Source: Streptomyces oceani
GTDB taxonomy: Bacteria > Actinomycetota > Actinomycetes > Streptomycetales > Streptomycetaceae
Direction: 5' to 3'
DNA: 56,714 nucleotides
Assembly (NCBI RefSeq): GCF_001751245.1
Contig: NZ_LJGU01000114.1
Span: 324,828-381,541, forward strand
A program made the translations under genes and the position numbers. Shown in pieces: positions 25,891 to 34,452 of the stretch. Under the pieces are notes generated by a model. It did not search any database. It saw only the letters and a program-made list of their open reading frames with translations, and had not been told where the DNA came from. The stretch's first letter is position 1; every line of letters begins with the position of its first letter.

Positions 25891-26628
25891 TCAGTACCCC
25901 AGAACCCGCTCGATGTCCGCTGCGGCCGCGAGCACCCGCGGGACGAAGGCGCGCAGTTCGTCCTCGCCAACGACCACGTTCGGCGCGGCCAGGTCGATGG
26001 CGTACTGCACGCGCCCGTCCGGCTGCTTGACCGGCGCGGCGATGGCGGAGACGACGGCTTCGTGCTCGCCCAGGTTGAGCGCGTAGCCCTGCTGCCGGAC
26101 GGTGTCCAACTCGCGCAGGTAGTCCTCGGCGTTGGTGATCGTACGGTCGGTGCTCATCCGGTAGTCGAGACTCCCGGCGAGCGCGATCCGTTCCGCCTCC
26201 GGCAGGAACGCGGCGACCGCCTTGCCCATGGCCGTGCAGTGCAGCGGTGCGGGCATGCCGATCTGCGAGTACATCTGGACCGCCGAACGTCCGGCGTACT
26301 TGTCCACGTACAGCACCGTGGGGTTCTCGAAATAGCCGAGGTGCACCGTCTGACCGGTCTGTGTGTTGAGCTCGCGCAGAATCGGGGCCGCCATCTCGCG
26401 GACGTCCATCGACGCCACCACGTGGTAGGCGACCTGCAACAACTGGCTTCCGACGTGGTATTTGCCCGTCTCGTCACGTCTGGCGAAACCCTCCTCGGTC
26501 AGCAGCTGGAGCAGGCGCACGGCCGTGGAGAGGCTGACGCCGTGGGACTCCGCGATCCGGCTCGCCGTGGCTGGTTCGTCTGACAACGCGGCGAGGACTC
26601 TCAGCCCGCGCCGAAGGCTCTCACTCAT
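25891..26628 (-). CDS. IclR-family transcriptional regulator
   Basis: A 245-residue regulator with an N-terminal winged helix (MSESLRRGLRVLAALSDEP, HTH about residues 20-45, RIAESHGVSLSTAVRLLQLL) and a C-terminal effector-binding domain (GKAVAAFLP, VVSAIAAPV). The ATG at 26628 follows GAGGAG and is chosen over longer in-frame starts. It diverges from the PLP enzyme operon across a 170-base gap containing two overlapping inverted repeats, so it probably controls that operon and itself. The effector is unknown; IclR proteins often bind small carboxylates or aromatic acids. Confidence 0.9.
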   Translation of the reverse strand: MSESLRRGLRVLAALSDEPATASRIAESHGVSLSTAVRLLQLLTEEGFARRDETGKYHVGSQLLQVAYHVVASMDVREMAAPILRELNTQTGQTVHLGYFENPTVLYVDKYAGRSAVQMYSQIGMPAPLHCTAMGKAVAAFLPEAERIALAGSLDYRMSTDRTITNAEDYLRELDTVRQQGYALNLGEHEAVVSAIAAPVKQPDGRVQYAIDLAAPNVVVGEDELRAFVPRVLAAAADIERVLGY

Positions 26629-26712
26629 GTAACCGAACTCCTCGTTCCGCTGGTCGGCACGTGCCGACCCTTGACGGCACAGAGACAACTGGATTAGCTT
26701 CGCGTCATTATA

Positions 26713-26739
26713 CGCAAGGCACTTGCGATATATGCAAGT
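26713..26739. promoter_or_regulatory. overlapping inverted repeats in the IclR divergent promoter
   Basis: CGCAAGGCACTTGCG (26713-26727; 6-bp arms, 3-base spacer) overlaps ACTTGCGATATATGCAAGT (26721-26739; 6-bp arms, 7-base spacer). The shared CTTGC half-site lies in AT-richer DNA between the IclR gene and the PLP enzyme gene, the usual place for an IclR autoregulatory operator. Confidence 0.6.
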
Positions 26740-26798
26740 GAAGGCTGGTTCCGTACTGCCACCCTCAGCGTGTTCGTGAATCGGCCTGGAGGAATGAC

Positions 26799-28043
26799 TT
26801 GGCACAGACCGAATCGTCCGCAGTGACTGGTGAGTGCACCATGTGCGGCTGCAAGCAGGACATGGCGTTCCCGGACTACTGCGCCCGCTGCGGCGGGTCA
26901 GTCGTTCTCCCTCCCACCTCGCACCCCCTGCCGGACACCACGAACCTACCGGGCGTGTGGCGCTACGCGGGCCGGCTGCCGATCACACCGGACACCGCCT
27001 GGCTGAGCATGGGGGAAGGCAACAGCCGCATCGTTTCCGCGGCGGGCTCGGCCGACTGGTGCGGCGTCGAGAACCTGCTATTCAAGCTCGACCACCTCAA
27101 CCCTTCGGGGTCCTTCAAGGACCGGGCGACCGCGGTGGGGATGTCGCAGGCCGTGGAACAGCGAGCGAGCGCCGTCGTGTGCGCCTCGAGTGGCAACGCG
27201 GCCGGTTCGACGGCCGCGTACGCGGCGCGAGCGGGCCTGCCGGCGGTGGTGCTGATGCCCGAGGCGGTTCCGCCGGGCAAAGCCGCCGTCGCCCGCGCGC
27301 ACGGCGCGGCGGTGCTGCGGGTACGCGGGGACTACAGCAACGCCTTCCGCACGGCACGGGAACTGGCCAGCCGCTTCGGGTGGATCAACCTCACCACGAC
27401 CTTCGTCAATCCGGTCGCCGTCGCCGGCCTGAAGAGCGCTGGATACGAGCTGGCCAGTCAGCTGACCGACCCGCCGGACTGGATCGTCGTACCGGTCGGC
27501 TCCGGCCCGCTCGTACACGGCATCGTGACGGCCTACCGAGAGCTACGCGACGCGGGCGCGGTCAGGGCGGTGCCGCGGATCCTCGGAGTCCAGGCCGAGG
27601 GCTGCGCGCCGATCACGGAAGCCTTCGACAGCGGTGCGACCGAGGTCGCCCCGTGGCAGCACGTGCGGACCCGGATCTCGGCGATATCCGATCCGTTGCG
27701 CGGCTACCCGGCCGACGGCACGTACACCCTGCGGCTCGTACGCGACACGGGCGGAGCCATGGCGGCGGTGGATGACGTCGAGGCAGGTGAGGCCGTGAAC
27801 CAGCTCGCGTACCGGGAAGGGCTGCTCATCGAGTCAGGCGCCGCCGCCAGCCTGGTAGCCGTACGCACCCTGTGCGGTCAGGGCACGATCCGCGCCGACC
27901 AGACAGTCGTGTGCATGCTCACCGGCAACGGCGTCAAGACGTTGTCCACCGAGGTCGACCCGGGCCCGGTGATCACCGACACCGACGAGGCGGTGAGCCG
28001 ACTCCGGTCGCACGCCGCACTGGCGGAAGGGATAACGGCGTGA
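26799..28043 (+). CDS. threonine-synthase-like PLP enzyme (fold type II)
   Basis: A 414-residue tryptophan-synthase-beta-superfamily enzyme. An N-terminal zinc-ribbon-like pair of CxxC motifs (C13/C16 and C28/C31) precedes the catalytic domain. K107 in NPSGSFKDRA is the PLP Schiff-base lysine, and ASSGNAAGST binds the cofactor phosphate. It resembles threonine synthase, but the neighbours (N-acyl-D-amino-acid deacylase, Na+ symporter, IclR) point to catabolism, so elimination or ammonia-lyase chemistry on an amino acid is more likely than threonine biosynthesis. It starts at TTG 26799 after GGAGGA and overlaps the next gene by GTGA. Confidence 0.8.
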   Translation: MAQTESSAVTGECTMCGCKQDMAFPDYCARCGGSVVLPPTSHPLPDTTNLPGVWRYAGRLPITPDTAWLSMGEGNSRIVSAAGSADWCGVENLLFKLDHLNPSGSFKDRATAVGMSQAVEQRASAVVCASSGNAAGSTAAYAARAGLPAVVLMPEAVPPGKAAVARAHGAAVLRVRGDYSNAFRTARELASRFGWINLTTTFVNPVAVAGLKSAGYELASQLTDPPDWIVVPVGSGPLVHGIVTAYRELRDAGAVRAVPRILGVQAEGCAPITEAFDSGATEVAPWQHVRTRISAISDPLRGYPADGTYTLRLVRDTGGAMAAVDDVEAGEAVNQLAYREGLLIESGAAASLVAVRTLCGQGTIRADQTVVCMLTGNGVKTLSTEVDPGPVITDTDEAVSRLRSHAALAEGITA

Positions 28044-29671
28044 GCCCGGGGCGGATTCTGCTGCACGGCGGCGACCTCGTCGACGGAACGGGTGCCGAAC
28101 GCCGCAGGGCCGACGTGTGGGTCGAGGACGGCCGGATCAGCGCCGTCACCGAGGTCAGGCCCGACATCGCGTCCGATACCGCGTCCGGTACGGACGCGCA
28201 CCGCCTGGACGTCTCGGAGTCAGTCGTCTTCCCGGGTTTCATCGACGTGCACGCGCACGACGACCTGGCGCTGCTACGGCCTGGGGGCGTCGAGCCGAAG
28301 GTCATGCAGGGCGTGACCGTGGACGTGGTCGGGAACTGCGGACACGGTTGCGCGCCGGTCGCCACCGATCCGCGGATGCAGGCGTCCTACTCCGGGCCGG
28401 TTCTCGGCCGCTTTCCGGAGACTCTCCCCTGGCAGAGCTTCCCGGAGTACCTGGACCAGCTGAGCACCACCGGGCTGCGTACGAACGCCGTGGCGCTGGT
28501 ACCGCATGGAGCACTGCGCGCGTCGATCACCGGCTACGCCCGCAGGCCGCTGGACACCCGCGAACTCGCCCGCGCCACGCGTGATCTGGACGAGGCCCTG
28601 GCACGGGGTGCGGCCGGCCTCTCGCTGGGCCTGATGTACGCCCCGGGCGACGTGGCCGATCAGGCCGAACTGGTCGCGCTGGCACGCGTCGTCGCCGCTC
28701 ACGACGGGATTCTGGCGGCGCACATCCGCAGCGAGGGTGACGACATCATCGGCTCCCTGCGGGAACTGCTCGACATCGCGCGACGCAGCGAAGTCCGGGT
28801 GCAGCTGAGTCACCTCAAAGTGGTGTCGCCGCGGAACAGGGGGCGTATGCCGGAAATCCTGGCGCTGCTCGACGCCGCGCGGTCCGAGGGAATCGACATC
28901 ACCGCCGACGTCTATCCGTATCCCGCGGGTAGTACGACCGCCGCGGCGCTGTTTCCCGGTTGGACGCTGTCGGACGGTGTGCCGGGCCTGCTCGCCTCGC
29001 TGGAAACCCCAGCGGAACGGGCCAGGATCATCACGAGCATGTACCAGCCGTGGCAGCAGAAGGAGAACAACTTCCAGGCACTGGGCGCACACGGCATTCT
29101 GCTGGCGGGATTCCAGCAGCCCGACAACGCGTCCTACGAGGGTGCCCGACTCTCCGAAGTGGCGGAGAAGCGCGGCATCGACGCCGCGGAATGCCTCTGC
29201 CAACTCATGACCGAGGAGCGCGGAGAACTCACCGTCGTCATGTTCCAGATGCACGAGGACGACGTCGCCACCGCTCTCTCCTGGCCGTGGTCCCTGATCG
29301 GATCAGACGGCCTGCCCGTTCAGTCGCCGTACACCCACCCACGCATGTACGGCACCTTTGCCCGGGTGCTTTCCGAATACGTCCGCAAGCGCGGGTTGCT
29401 CACCCTCGAGGAAGCGACCCGACGCATGACCGCGCTGCCCGCCGAACGCTTCCGGATTCCCGGGAGAGGTGTCATTCGCGCGGGCGCCGCCGCCGACCTG
29501 GTCGTCGCCAGTCCCGAACGGATCGAGGATCACGCGACATTCGCAGCTCCGCGCCACTTCCCGAAACACGTCCGCGCCGTACTGGTCAACGGCGAGTTCG
29601 CGACACTGGACGGAATCGCCACGGAAAACACGGCGGGCGCCCTGCTGCCGATCGAGAGAAGTACCATCTGA
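28040..29671 (+). CDS. N-acyl-D-amino-acid deacylase (D-aminoacylase family)
   Basis: A 543-residue amidohydrolase-superfamily protein. Zinc ligands are seen in GFIDVHAHDD (H71, H73) and VVGNCGHGCAP (the cysteine characteristic of D-aminoacylases), with later AAHIRSEGDD, VQLSHLKVVS and the catalytic-Asp segment LIGSDGLP. It would release free D-amino acids from N-acyl forms; some relatives are dihydroorotase-like or act on other N-acyl compounds. Its GTG start overlaps the PLP enzyme stop, so the two activities are probably sequential. It contains no signal peptide, so uptake by the following symporter is needed. Confidence 0.87.
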   Translation: MSPGRILLHGGDLVDGTGAERRRADVWVEDGRISAVTEVRPDIASDTASGTDAHRLDVSESVVFPGFIDVHAHDDLALLRPGGVEPKVMQGVTVDVVGNCGHGCAPVATDPRMQASYSGPVLGRFPETLPWQSFPEYLDQLSTTGLRTNAVALVPHGALRASITGYARRPLDTRELARATRDLDEALARGAAGLSLGLMYAPGDVADQAELVALARVVAAHDGILAAHIRSEGDDIIGSLRELLDIARRSEVRVQLSHLKVVSPRNRGRMPEILALLDAARSEGIDITADVYPYPAGSTTAAALFPGWTLSDGVPGLLASLETPAERARIITSMYQPWQQKENNFQALGAHGILLAGFQQPDNASYEGARLSEVAEKRGIDAAECLCQLMTEERGELTVVMFQMHEDDVATALSWPWSLIGSDGLPVQSPYTHPRMYGTFARVLSEYVRKRGLLTLEEATRRMTALPAERFRIPGRGVIRAGAAADLVVASPERIEDHATFAAPRHFPKHVRAVLVNGEFATLDGIATENTAGALLPIERSTI

Positions 29672-29689
29672 CGAACGGAAAGTTCGCTC

Positions 29690-31219
29690 ATGAACGAGAT
29701 TCCCGAATCCAGCTCTGTGTACCTGCTCACCTTCATCGGCTCGCTCGTGCTCATGCTCGCTCTGGGCATCTGGGTCGCCCGCCGCAACCGCACCGGGGAG
29801 GACTTCCTCCTCGCCGGACGGCGGCTGTCCGTACCGTTCGTCACCGGAAGCGCGCTGGCCACGCTGGTCGGCACCGGATCGAGCCTCGGCGCGGTCAGCC
29901 TGTCGTACACCAACGGCTGGGCGGGCGCGCTGTACGGGCTGGGCGGCGCGGCCGGGATCTTCCTGCTGCTCTGGCTGTTCGCCGACGTGCGCAAGCACGG
30001 CTTCATGACGCTCCCGGAGGAGATCAGCTATTACTTCGGTGCGAACCGGGTCATCAAGGGCGCGGTCGCGATAGTCCTGTTCCTCGCCACGGTCGGTTGG
30101 CTCGGGGCGCACATTCTCGGCGGGGCGCTGTACCTCTCCTTCCTCACCGGTATGGACATGGCACTCGCCAAGGTCGTGGTCGCGGTCGGTTTCGGCCTGT
30201 ACACCGTGATCGGCGGCTACTGGGCGGTCGTGGTCACCGACATGGTCCAGGGCACCATCCTCTTCCTCGGGTTCTCCCTGCTCGCCGTCCTGGCGCTGGT
30301 CAAGGTGGGCGGCTTCGGACCCATCAACGAGAAGGCGCCTTCCGAGGTGACGTCCTTCCTCGGTGTCGAAACGCTCGGCACGATACCGGCGATCTCGATG
30401 GCCGTGGTGATCGCTGTCGGTGTGCTCGCCACTCCCTCACACCGCCAACGCATCTACTCGGCGGACAGCGTGCGCACGGCACGGCGCAGCTTCGCGCTGG
30501 TGGGCGTGCTCTTCGCGGCGTTCGCGATCACTCCGCCGATCGTCGGGCTCTCCACAAGAACCCTGAGCCCCGAGATCGAGAACCCCGACATGGCCTTCCC
30601 CGTCCTCGCCACCGAGGTCTTCCCGCTGTGGGTCGGCGCGCTGCTGCTGATCGCCGGGCTCTCGGCGACCATGTCCTCGGGCGACTCCGAAGCACTCACC
30701 GGCGTGACGATCTTCCTGCGGGATGTCGTCAAACTGGTCACCGGGAAGATGCCGCGCGCCGAGAACATGGTGGTCTACTCGCGAATAGCCCTGGTGGCGG
30801 TGCTGCTGTTCGCGTTGGCCGGCGCCCTGATGGCGGAAACGATCATCGACTACATCACGACGATGATCGCCACGGTGCTCAGCGGGCTGCTGATCGCCAC
30901 ACTGCTCGGCAAGTTCTGGAGTCGCTCCACCTGGCAGGGTGGCATCGGTGCGATCATCGGCGGCGCGGCCGCGGCGACCACCGTCAACGTGAGCGACTCC
31001 CTCACCGAGTACTGGGGCAACCCGGTGATCCCGTCACTGGTCGCGGCACTGATCTGCGGTGTGCTGGTCAGCCTGGTGACTCCGCGCCAGACGATCAGCG
31101 ACGCGGAAGCGCTGCGGCTGCTCGCGGCGGAGCGGGCGGAGATCGATGTGGGCACGCAACTGCGCGCCGGCGACGACACTCCGTCCGCCGACGCCGCCCC
31201 CGAACGCGACCCGTCCTGA
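29690..31219 (+). CDS. sodium:solute symporter (SSS family)
   Basis: A 509-residue membrane transporter with about 13 transmembrane segments. It begins with YLLTFIGSLVLMLALGIWVA, then RRNRTGEDFLLAGRRLSVPF, a family hallmark, and GGYWAVVVTDMVQG in the core. The ATG at 29690 lies 18 bases after the deacylase stop. Operon position suggests it imports the substrate of the deacylase or PLP enzyme; the solute cannot be deduced. The C-terminal tail is hydrophilic (DDTPSADAAPERDPS). Confidence 0.9.
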   Translation: MNEIPESSSVYLLTFIGSLVLMLALGIWVARRNRTGEDFLLAGRRLSVPFVTGSALATLVGTGSSLGAVSLSYTNGWAGALYGLGGAAGIFLLLWLFADVRKHGFMTLPEEISYYFGANRVIKGAVAIVLFLATVGWLGAHILGGALYLSFLTGMDMALAKVVVAVGFGLYTVIGGYWAVVVTDMVQGTILFLGFSLLAVLALVKVGGFGPINEKAPSEVTSFLGVETLGTIPAISMAVVIAVGVLATPSHRQRIYSADSVRTARRSFALVGVLFAAFAITPPIVGLSTRTLSPEIENPDMAFPVLATEVFPLWVGALLLIAGLSATMSSGDSEALTGVTIFLRDVVKLVTGKMPRAENMVVYSRIALVAVLLFALAGALMAETIIDYITTMIATVLSGLLIATLLGKFWSRSTWQGGIGAIIGGAAAATTVNVSDSLTEYWGNPVIPSLVAALICGVLVSLVTPRQTISDAEALRLLAAERAEIDVGTQLRAGDDTPSADAAPERDPS

Positions 31220-31229
31220 CCGTTCGCGA

Positions 31230-31264
31230 GGACCCCCGCCGGCGTACCGAAGCCGGCGGGGTCC
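31230..31264. terminator. bidirectional hairpin between symporter and HTH gene
   Basis: GGACCCCCGCCGGC (31230-31243) pairs with GCCGGCGGGGTCC (31252-31264) apart from one bulged C, with an 8-base loop. It sits between the convergent ends of the symporter (31219) and the DauR-like regulator (31298). Confidence 0.65.
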
Positions 31265-31297
31265 CACGTGCCGCGGCTACGGAATTCCGCGCTGCCG

Positions 31298-31720
31298 CTA
31301 CGTCCCTGACTCCTTCGCGTTCTCCCGGTTCAGGTAGTTGTAGACGGTGAACCGGGAGACGCCCAGCGCGCCCGCCACCGTCTCCACCCCGTGCCGTACG
31401 GTGAACGCCCCCCGCACCTCCAGGATGCGTACCACGGACTGTTTGGTCTTACGGTCCAACCGCGCCAGCGGCATCCCGTGCCGGCGCTCCAGTTCGGCCA
31501 AAATGTGGTCGAGCGAGTCGGACAGGTGCGGCAACCGTACGGCCACCACGTCCGCGCCCTCCCAGGCCAGCACGACATCGTCGCCCTCCGCGTCGCCGGG
31601 CCGGATCATCTCCCCGCCCATCGCGTCGACCAGCGGCTTCACCGCCGCGGCGAACGGATGGTCGGGGTCTCCCCCGGCCTCACTCGCCGCTTCCCCTCGC
31701 CGTTCCCCGGCCTCGCTCAC
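31298..31720 (-). CDS. DauR/YheO-like HTH regulator lacking a full PAS domain
   Basis: A 140-residue protein whose C-terminal 70 residues match the DauR/YheO HTH domain: LDRKTKQSVVRILEVRGAF then GVETVAGALGVSRFTVYNYL, which is the recognition helix. Full-length relatives carry an N-terminal YheO-type PAS sensor of about 110 residues. Here only about 60 residues precede the HTH, and a PAS fold is not evident. It starts at a GTG overlapping the stop of the thiamine-binding protein gene (GTGA). From memory, S. coelicolor has a similar small HTH gene beside its urate genes, so it is a candidate regulator of the palindrome shared by uraD and catalase; this is inference. Confidence 0.75.
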   Translation of the reverse strand: MSEAGERRGEAASEAGGDPDHPFAAAVKPLVDAMGGEMIRPGDAEGDDVVLAWEGADVVAVRLPHLSDSLDHILAELERRHGMPLARLDRKTKQSVVRILEVRGAFTVRHGVETVAGALGVSRFTVYNYLNRENAKESGT

Positions 31721-31977
31721 CGCTCCCCCTCGCCCTCGTCGGGCACGACGTTCAACTGCACCGATATCCGGGTGGCGCCGGCCTCCAGCGCACCACCCAA
31801 CATGGCCTGCACGGCCTCCAGCACCGCCGGTGCCGCGCCCTCCGCCGTGTTGCCGAACGGCCCGACATCGACCGCGTCCAGCCCCGCGGACTGCACGGTC
31901 TCCCGCGCCACGACCGCGTGCCGTGGCGCCTCGTCGAGGTCGAACGGTTCCGTCGTGAACTCCACCTTCAATCGCAC
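31717..31977 (-). CDS. MTH1187-family thiamine-binding protein
   Basis: An 86-residue ferredoxin-like-fold protein of the MTH1187/YkoF-like group (formerly DUF77). Recognisable segments are RLKVEFTTEPFDLDEAPRH, VQSAGLDAVDVGPFGNTAEG and LEAGATRISVQLNVV. Members bind thiamine or its derivatives. Gcl, encoded nearby and divergently, is a ThDP enzyme, which may explain the association, but this is speculative. It starts at a GTG (31977) and heads a two-gene unit with the HTH regulator. Confidence 0.78.
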   Translation of the reverse strand: MRLKVEFTTEPFDLDEAPRHAVVARETVQSAGLDAVDVGPFGNTAEGAAPAVLEAVQAMLGGALEAGATRISVQLNVVPDEGEGER

Positions 31978-32547
31978 CCTGGACCCTCCCTATCCCGTTG
32001 ACCTACGTCTTCCCTGTCCACCGTGGGCGTGGGGCACCTCGCGGGCACTCGCGCCAAGGTCTGCCCTGGCTGAGCGCGGCATCCCCTCGGGGCTGAGGTC
32101 ACGGACGTGCCGCGTCGTGACGACGTGCGCGACCGCCCTCCGCGACTGACCCTACGTCCGCCGGCCGACCCGATGGCAACGGAGGGCCGGCCCGCCACGA
32201 GCGGCTACCGCTGCTCATGCCCGGCTACCGGTCGGACGGCTCACCGGGCAGCACCCGCCCGTCCCCGCGCGCGTGGCCCCGGCTGTTCAGTCCCGGCCCG
32301 GCGTGACGTACGGGTCCGCGCCCGCCAACGTCCCGTCAGCCGGCGTCGTTTCCCGCCCCTGGCGTGCGGTCGCGGCCGAAGCCGCCCTCTCACCGTGTGC
32401 CCGAGGGTCCCGCCAGGCGTGTGTCCACAGGCCATCAGTCGCCCCGCGGCTCACGTACCGCTGCGGCACCTCTTGACAGCCCGGCACCGCGTTCGCCACT
32501 CTTCCGTTGTATAGAAACTTACTTCCGCAATACGGAAGGGAGCGCTT
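31978..32547. other. divergent intergenic region between tbp-HTH and hyi-glxR-gcl
   Basis: These 570 bases contain no supported gene. The right end carries TTGACA (32473-32478) as a candidate -35 without a good -10 at standard distance, and the tandem operator boxes at 32502-32537. The left two thirds show only GC-rich DNA. Confidence 0.5.
32502..32537 (+). promoter_or_regulatory. two operator boxes ahead of hyi
   Basis: TTCCGTTGTATAGAA (32502-32516) and TTCCGCAATACGGAA (32523-32537) are similar palindromic boxes spaced 21 bp apart, about two helical turns. The second is nearly perfect and ends 10 bases before the hyi start. It matches the box in the malate synthase promoter at 12 of 15 positions. 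An IclR-type repressor of glyoxylate genes such as AllR is the best candidate; identity is inferred. Confidence 0.6.
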
Positions 32548-33396
32548 GTGGCCCCCCTCGCCGAGATCGGCGGTACGGAACACCGCTTCTCCGTCAACCT
32601 GTCGATCCTCTTCACCGAACTGCCCCTGCTGGAGCGCCCCGCGGCAGCCGCGGCAGCCGGATTCGGCGCCGTCGAACTGTGGTGGCCCTGGGTCGACGCG
32701 CCCGTCCCGCCGCAGGACGAACTCGACGCCCTGCGCGCCGCCCTGCGCGCCGCTGGCACCCAGCTGACCGGCCTGAACTTCTACGCCGGACAGCTGCCCG
32801 GCCCGGACCGCGGCGCCCTGTCCCTCCCCGGTGAGGAGTCCGAGAGGTTCCGGGCGAACGTGGACGTCGCAGCCGACTTCGCCCGCTCCGTGGGATGTAC
32901 GGCGCTCAACGCCCTGTACGGCAACCGGGTGCCGGGAGTCCCCGAGGCCCAGCAGGACGAACTCGCTCTGGAAAACCTCGCGTTGGCAGCCCGCGCCGCC
33001 GACCGGGCGGACGCGGTGCTGCTCGTCGAAGCGCTCAACGCACCCGAGTCACCGGACTATCCCCTCGTCAGCGCGCCGAAGGCGCTCGAGGTGGTGGACG
33101 CGGTGAACGCCGCCACCGGCCTGGGAAACGCACGGTTCCTGATGGACCTCTACCACCTGGCCATGAACGGGGAGGACCTGCCCGGAGTCATCGCCAGCCA
33201 CGCCGCGGCCACCGGGCACGTACAGATCGCCGACTGCCCTGGCCGAGGCGCCCCCGGCACCGGCGAGTTGGACTTCACCGACCTGTTCGGGCGGCTGTCG
33301 AAGGCGGGCTACGACGGCTGGGTCGGCCTCGAGTACAAGCCCGGCGACCGGCCGAGTGCCAGCGCCTTCGAGTGGCTGCCCAGGCCGTTGCGCTGA
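32548..33396 (+). CDS. hyi: hydroxypyruvate isomerase
   Basis: Interconverts hydroxypyruvate and tartronate semialdehyde beside glyoxylate carboligase. The 282-residue TIM-barrel protein of the xylose-isomerase-like family begins FSVNLSILFTELPLLER and has AAAAAAGFGAVELWWPW, LMDLYHLAMNGEDLP and HVQIADCPGRGAPGTGELDF, with metal-binding Glu, Asp and His. It starts at a GTG (32548) preceded by GGAAGGGAG, which partly overlaps the operator box. It is the first gene of hyi-glxR-gcl. Confidence 0.93.
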   Translation: MAPLAEIGGTEHRFSVNLSILFTELPLLERPAAAAAAGFGAVELWWPWVDAPVPPQDELDALRAALRAAGTQLTGLNFYAGQLPGPDRGALSLPGEESERFRANVDVAADFARSVGCTALNALYGNRVPGVPEAQQDELALENLALAARAADRADAVLLVEALNAPESPDYPLVSAPKALEVVDAVNAATGLGNARFLMDLYHLAMNGEDLPGVIASHAAATGHVQIADCPGRGAPGTGELDFTDLFGRLSKAGYDGWVGLEYKPGDRPSASAFEWLPRPLR

Positions 33397-33555
33397 CCCG
33401 TGGCGATGCTCCGGCTGCGCCGGTCCGCGGTGCTGACCCAGCAAGTCCGTAGCGCTGACCCATGGCCCTGGTGACGCCACCAACCGCGGACGCTCGCCAC
33501 GACGGCTGGACGCGCGTACGCCCCTCCCCGCACCCTCTCGCGAAAGGCGAACCCG

Positions 33556-34452
33556 ATGAGCAAGCTCCCCAAGATCGCCTGGATCGGCCTCGGCATCATG
33601 GGCTCCCCCATGGCCGAGAACCTGCTCAAGGCCGGCTACCAGGTCACCGGCTTCACCCTGGAGAAGGACAAGCTGGACCGCCTCGGCCGGAACGGCGGCA
33701 CGGCCGCCTCCTCCATAGCCGACGCCGTCCGGGAGGCCGACGTCATCATCACCATGGTGCCGGCGTCCCCGCAGGTGGAGGCCGTGGCGTACGGGCCGGA
33801 CGGCATCCTGGAGAACGCTCGCTCCGGCGCGCTGTTGATCGACATGTCCTCGATCACGCCACAGACCTCCGTCGACCTGGCCAAGGCCGCCGCGGACAAG
33901 GGCGTCGCGGTGCTGGACGCTCCGGTGTCCGGTGGCGAGGCCGGCGCGGTGGAGGCCGTACTCTCCATCATGGTCGGCGGCGAAGAGGCCGACTTCGAGC
34001 GTGCCCGGCCCGTCCTGGACACCCTCGGCAAGACCGTCGTGCTGTGCGGCCCGCACGGCAGCGGGCAGACGGTGAAGGCCGCCAACCAGCTGATCGTCGC
34101 GGTCAACATCGAAGCCTGCGCCGAGGCCGTCGTGTTCCTGGAGAAGTCCGGCGTGGACCTCCCCGCGGCGCTGGACGTGCTGGGCGGCGGACTCGCCGGC
34201 TCCACCGTGCTGGCGCGCAAGAAGGACAACTTCGCCCACCGCGACTTCACACCCGGCTTCCGGATCGACCTGCACCACAAGGACATGGGCATCGTCAGCG
34301 ACGCCGCCCGCAACGTCGGCGCCGCGCTGCCCGTCGGCGCGGTCGTCGCCAACCTGGTCGGCTCGCTGCGTGCCCAGGGCGACGGCGGACTGGACCACTC
34401 CGCGCTGCTGCGCGGCGTCGAGCGGTTGTCCGGCCAGCCAGTCGACGGCTGA
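33556..34452 (+). CDS. glxR: 2-hydroxy-3-oxopropionate (tartronate semialdehyde) reductase
   Basis: Reduces tartronate semialdehyde to D-glycerate with NAD(P)H. The 298-residue beta-hydroxyacid dehydrogenase has the Rossmann motif IGLGIMGSPMAENLLKAGY, the substrate segment LDAPVSGGEAGA, and the catalytic lysine in SGQTVKAANQLIV. It follows hyi after 159 bases and precedes gcl after 209, all on the plus strand. The pathway order makes the tartronate semialdehyde assignment secure over 3-hydroxyisobutyrate dehydrogenase. Confidence 0.93.
   Translation: MSKLPKIAWIGLGIMGSPMAENLLKAGYQVTGFTLEKDKLDRLGRNGGTAASSIADAVREADVIITMVPASPQVEAVAYGPDGILENARSGALLIDMSSITPQTSVDLAKAAADKGVAVLDAPVSGGEAGAVEAVLSIMVGGEEADFERARPVLDTLGKTVVLCGPHGSGQTVKAANQLIVAVNIEACAEAVVFLEKSGVDLPAALDVLGGGLAGSTVLARKKDNFAHRDFTPGFRIDLHHKDMGIVSDAARNVGAALPVGAVVANLVGSLRAQGDGGLDHSALLRGVERLSGQPVDG

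Noticed and set aside
26799..28043. Biosynthetic threonine synthase
   Set aside because: The family resemblance is real, but an operon with a D-aminoacylase, a Na+ symporter and a divergent IclR gene points to catabolism. Not excluded.
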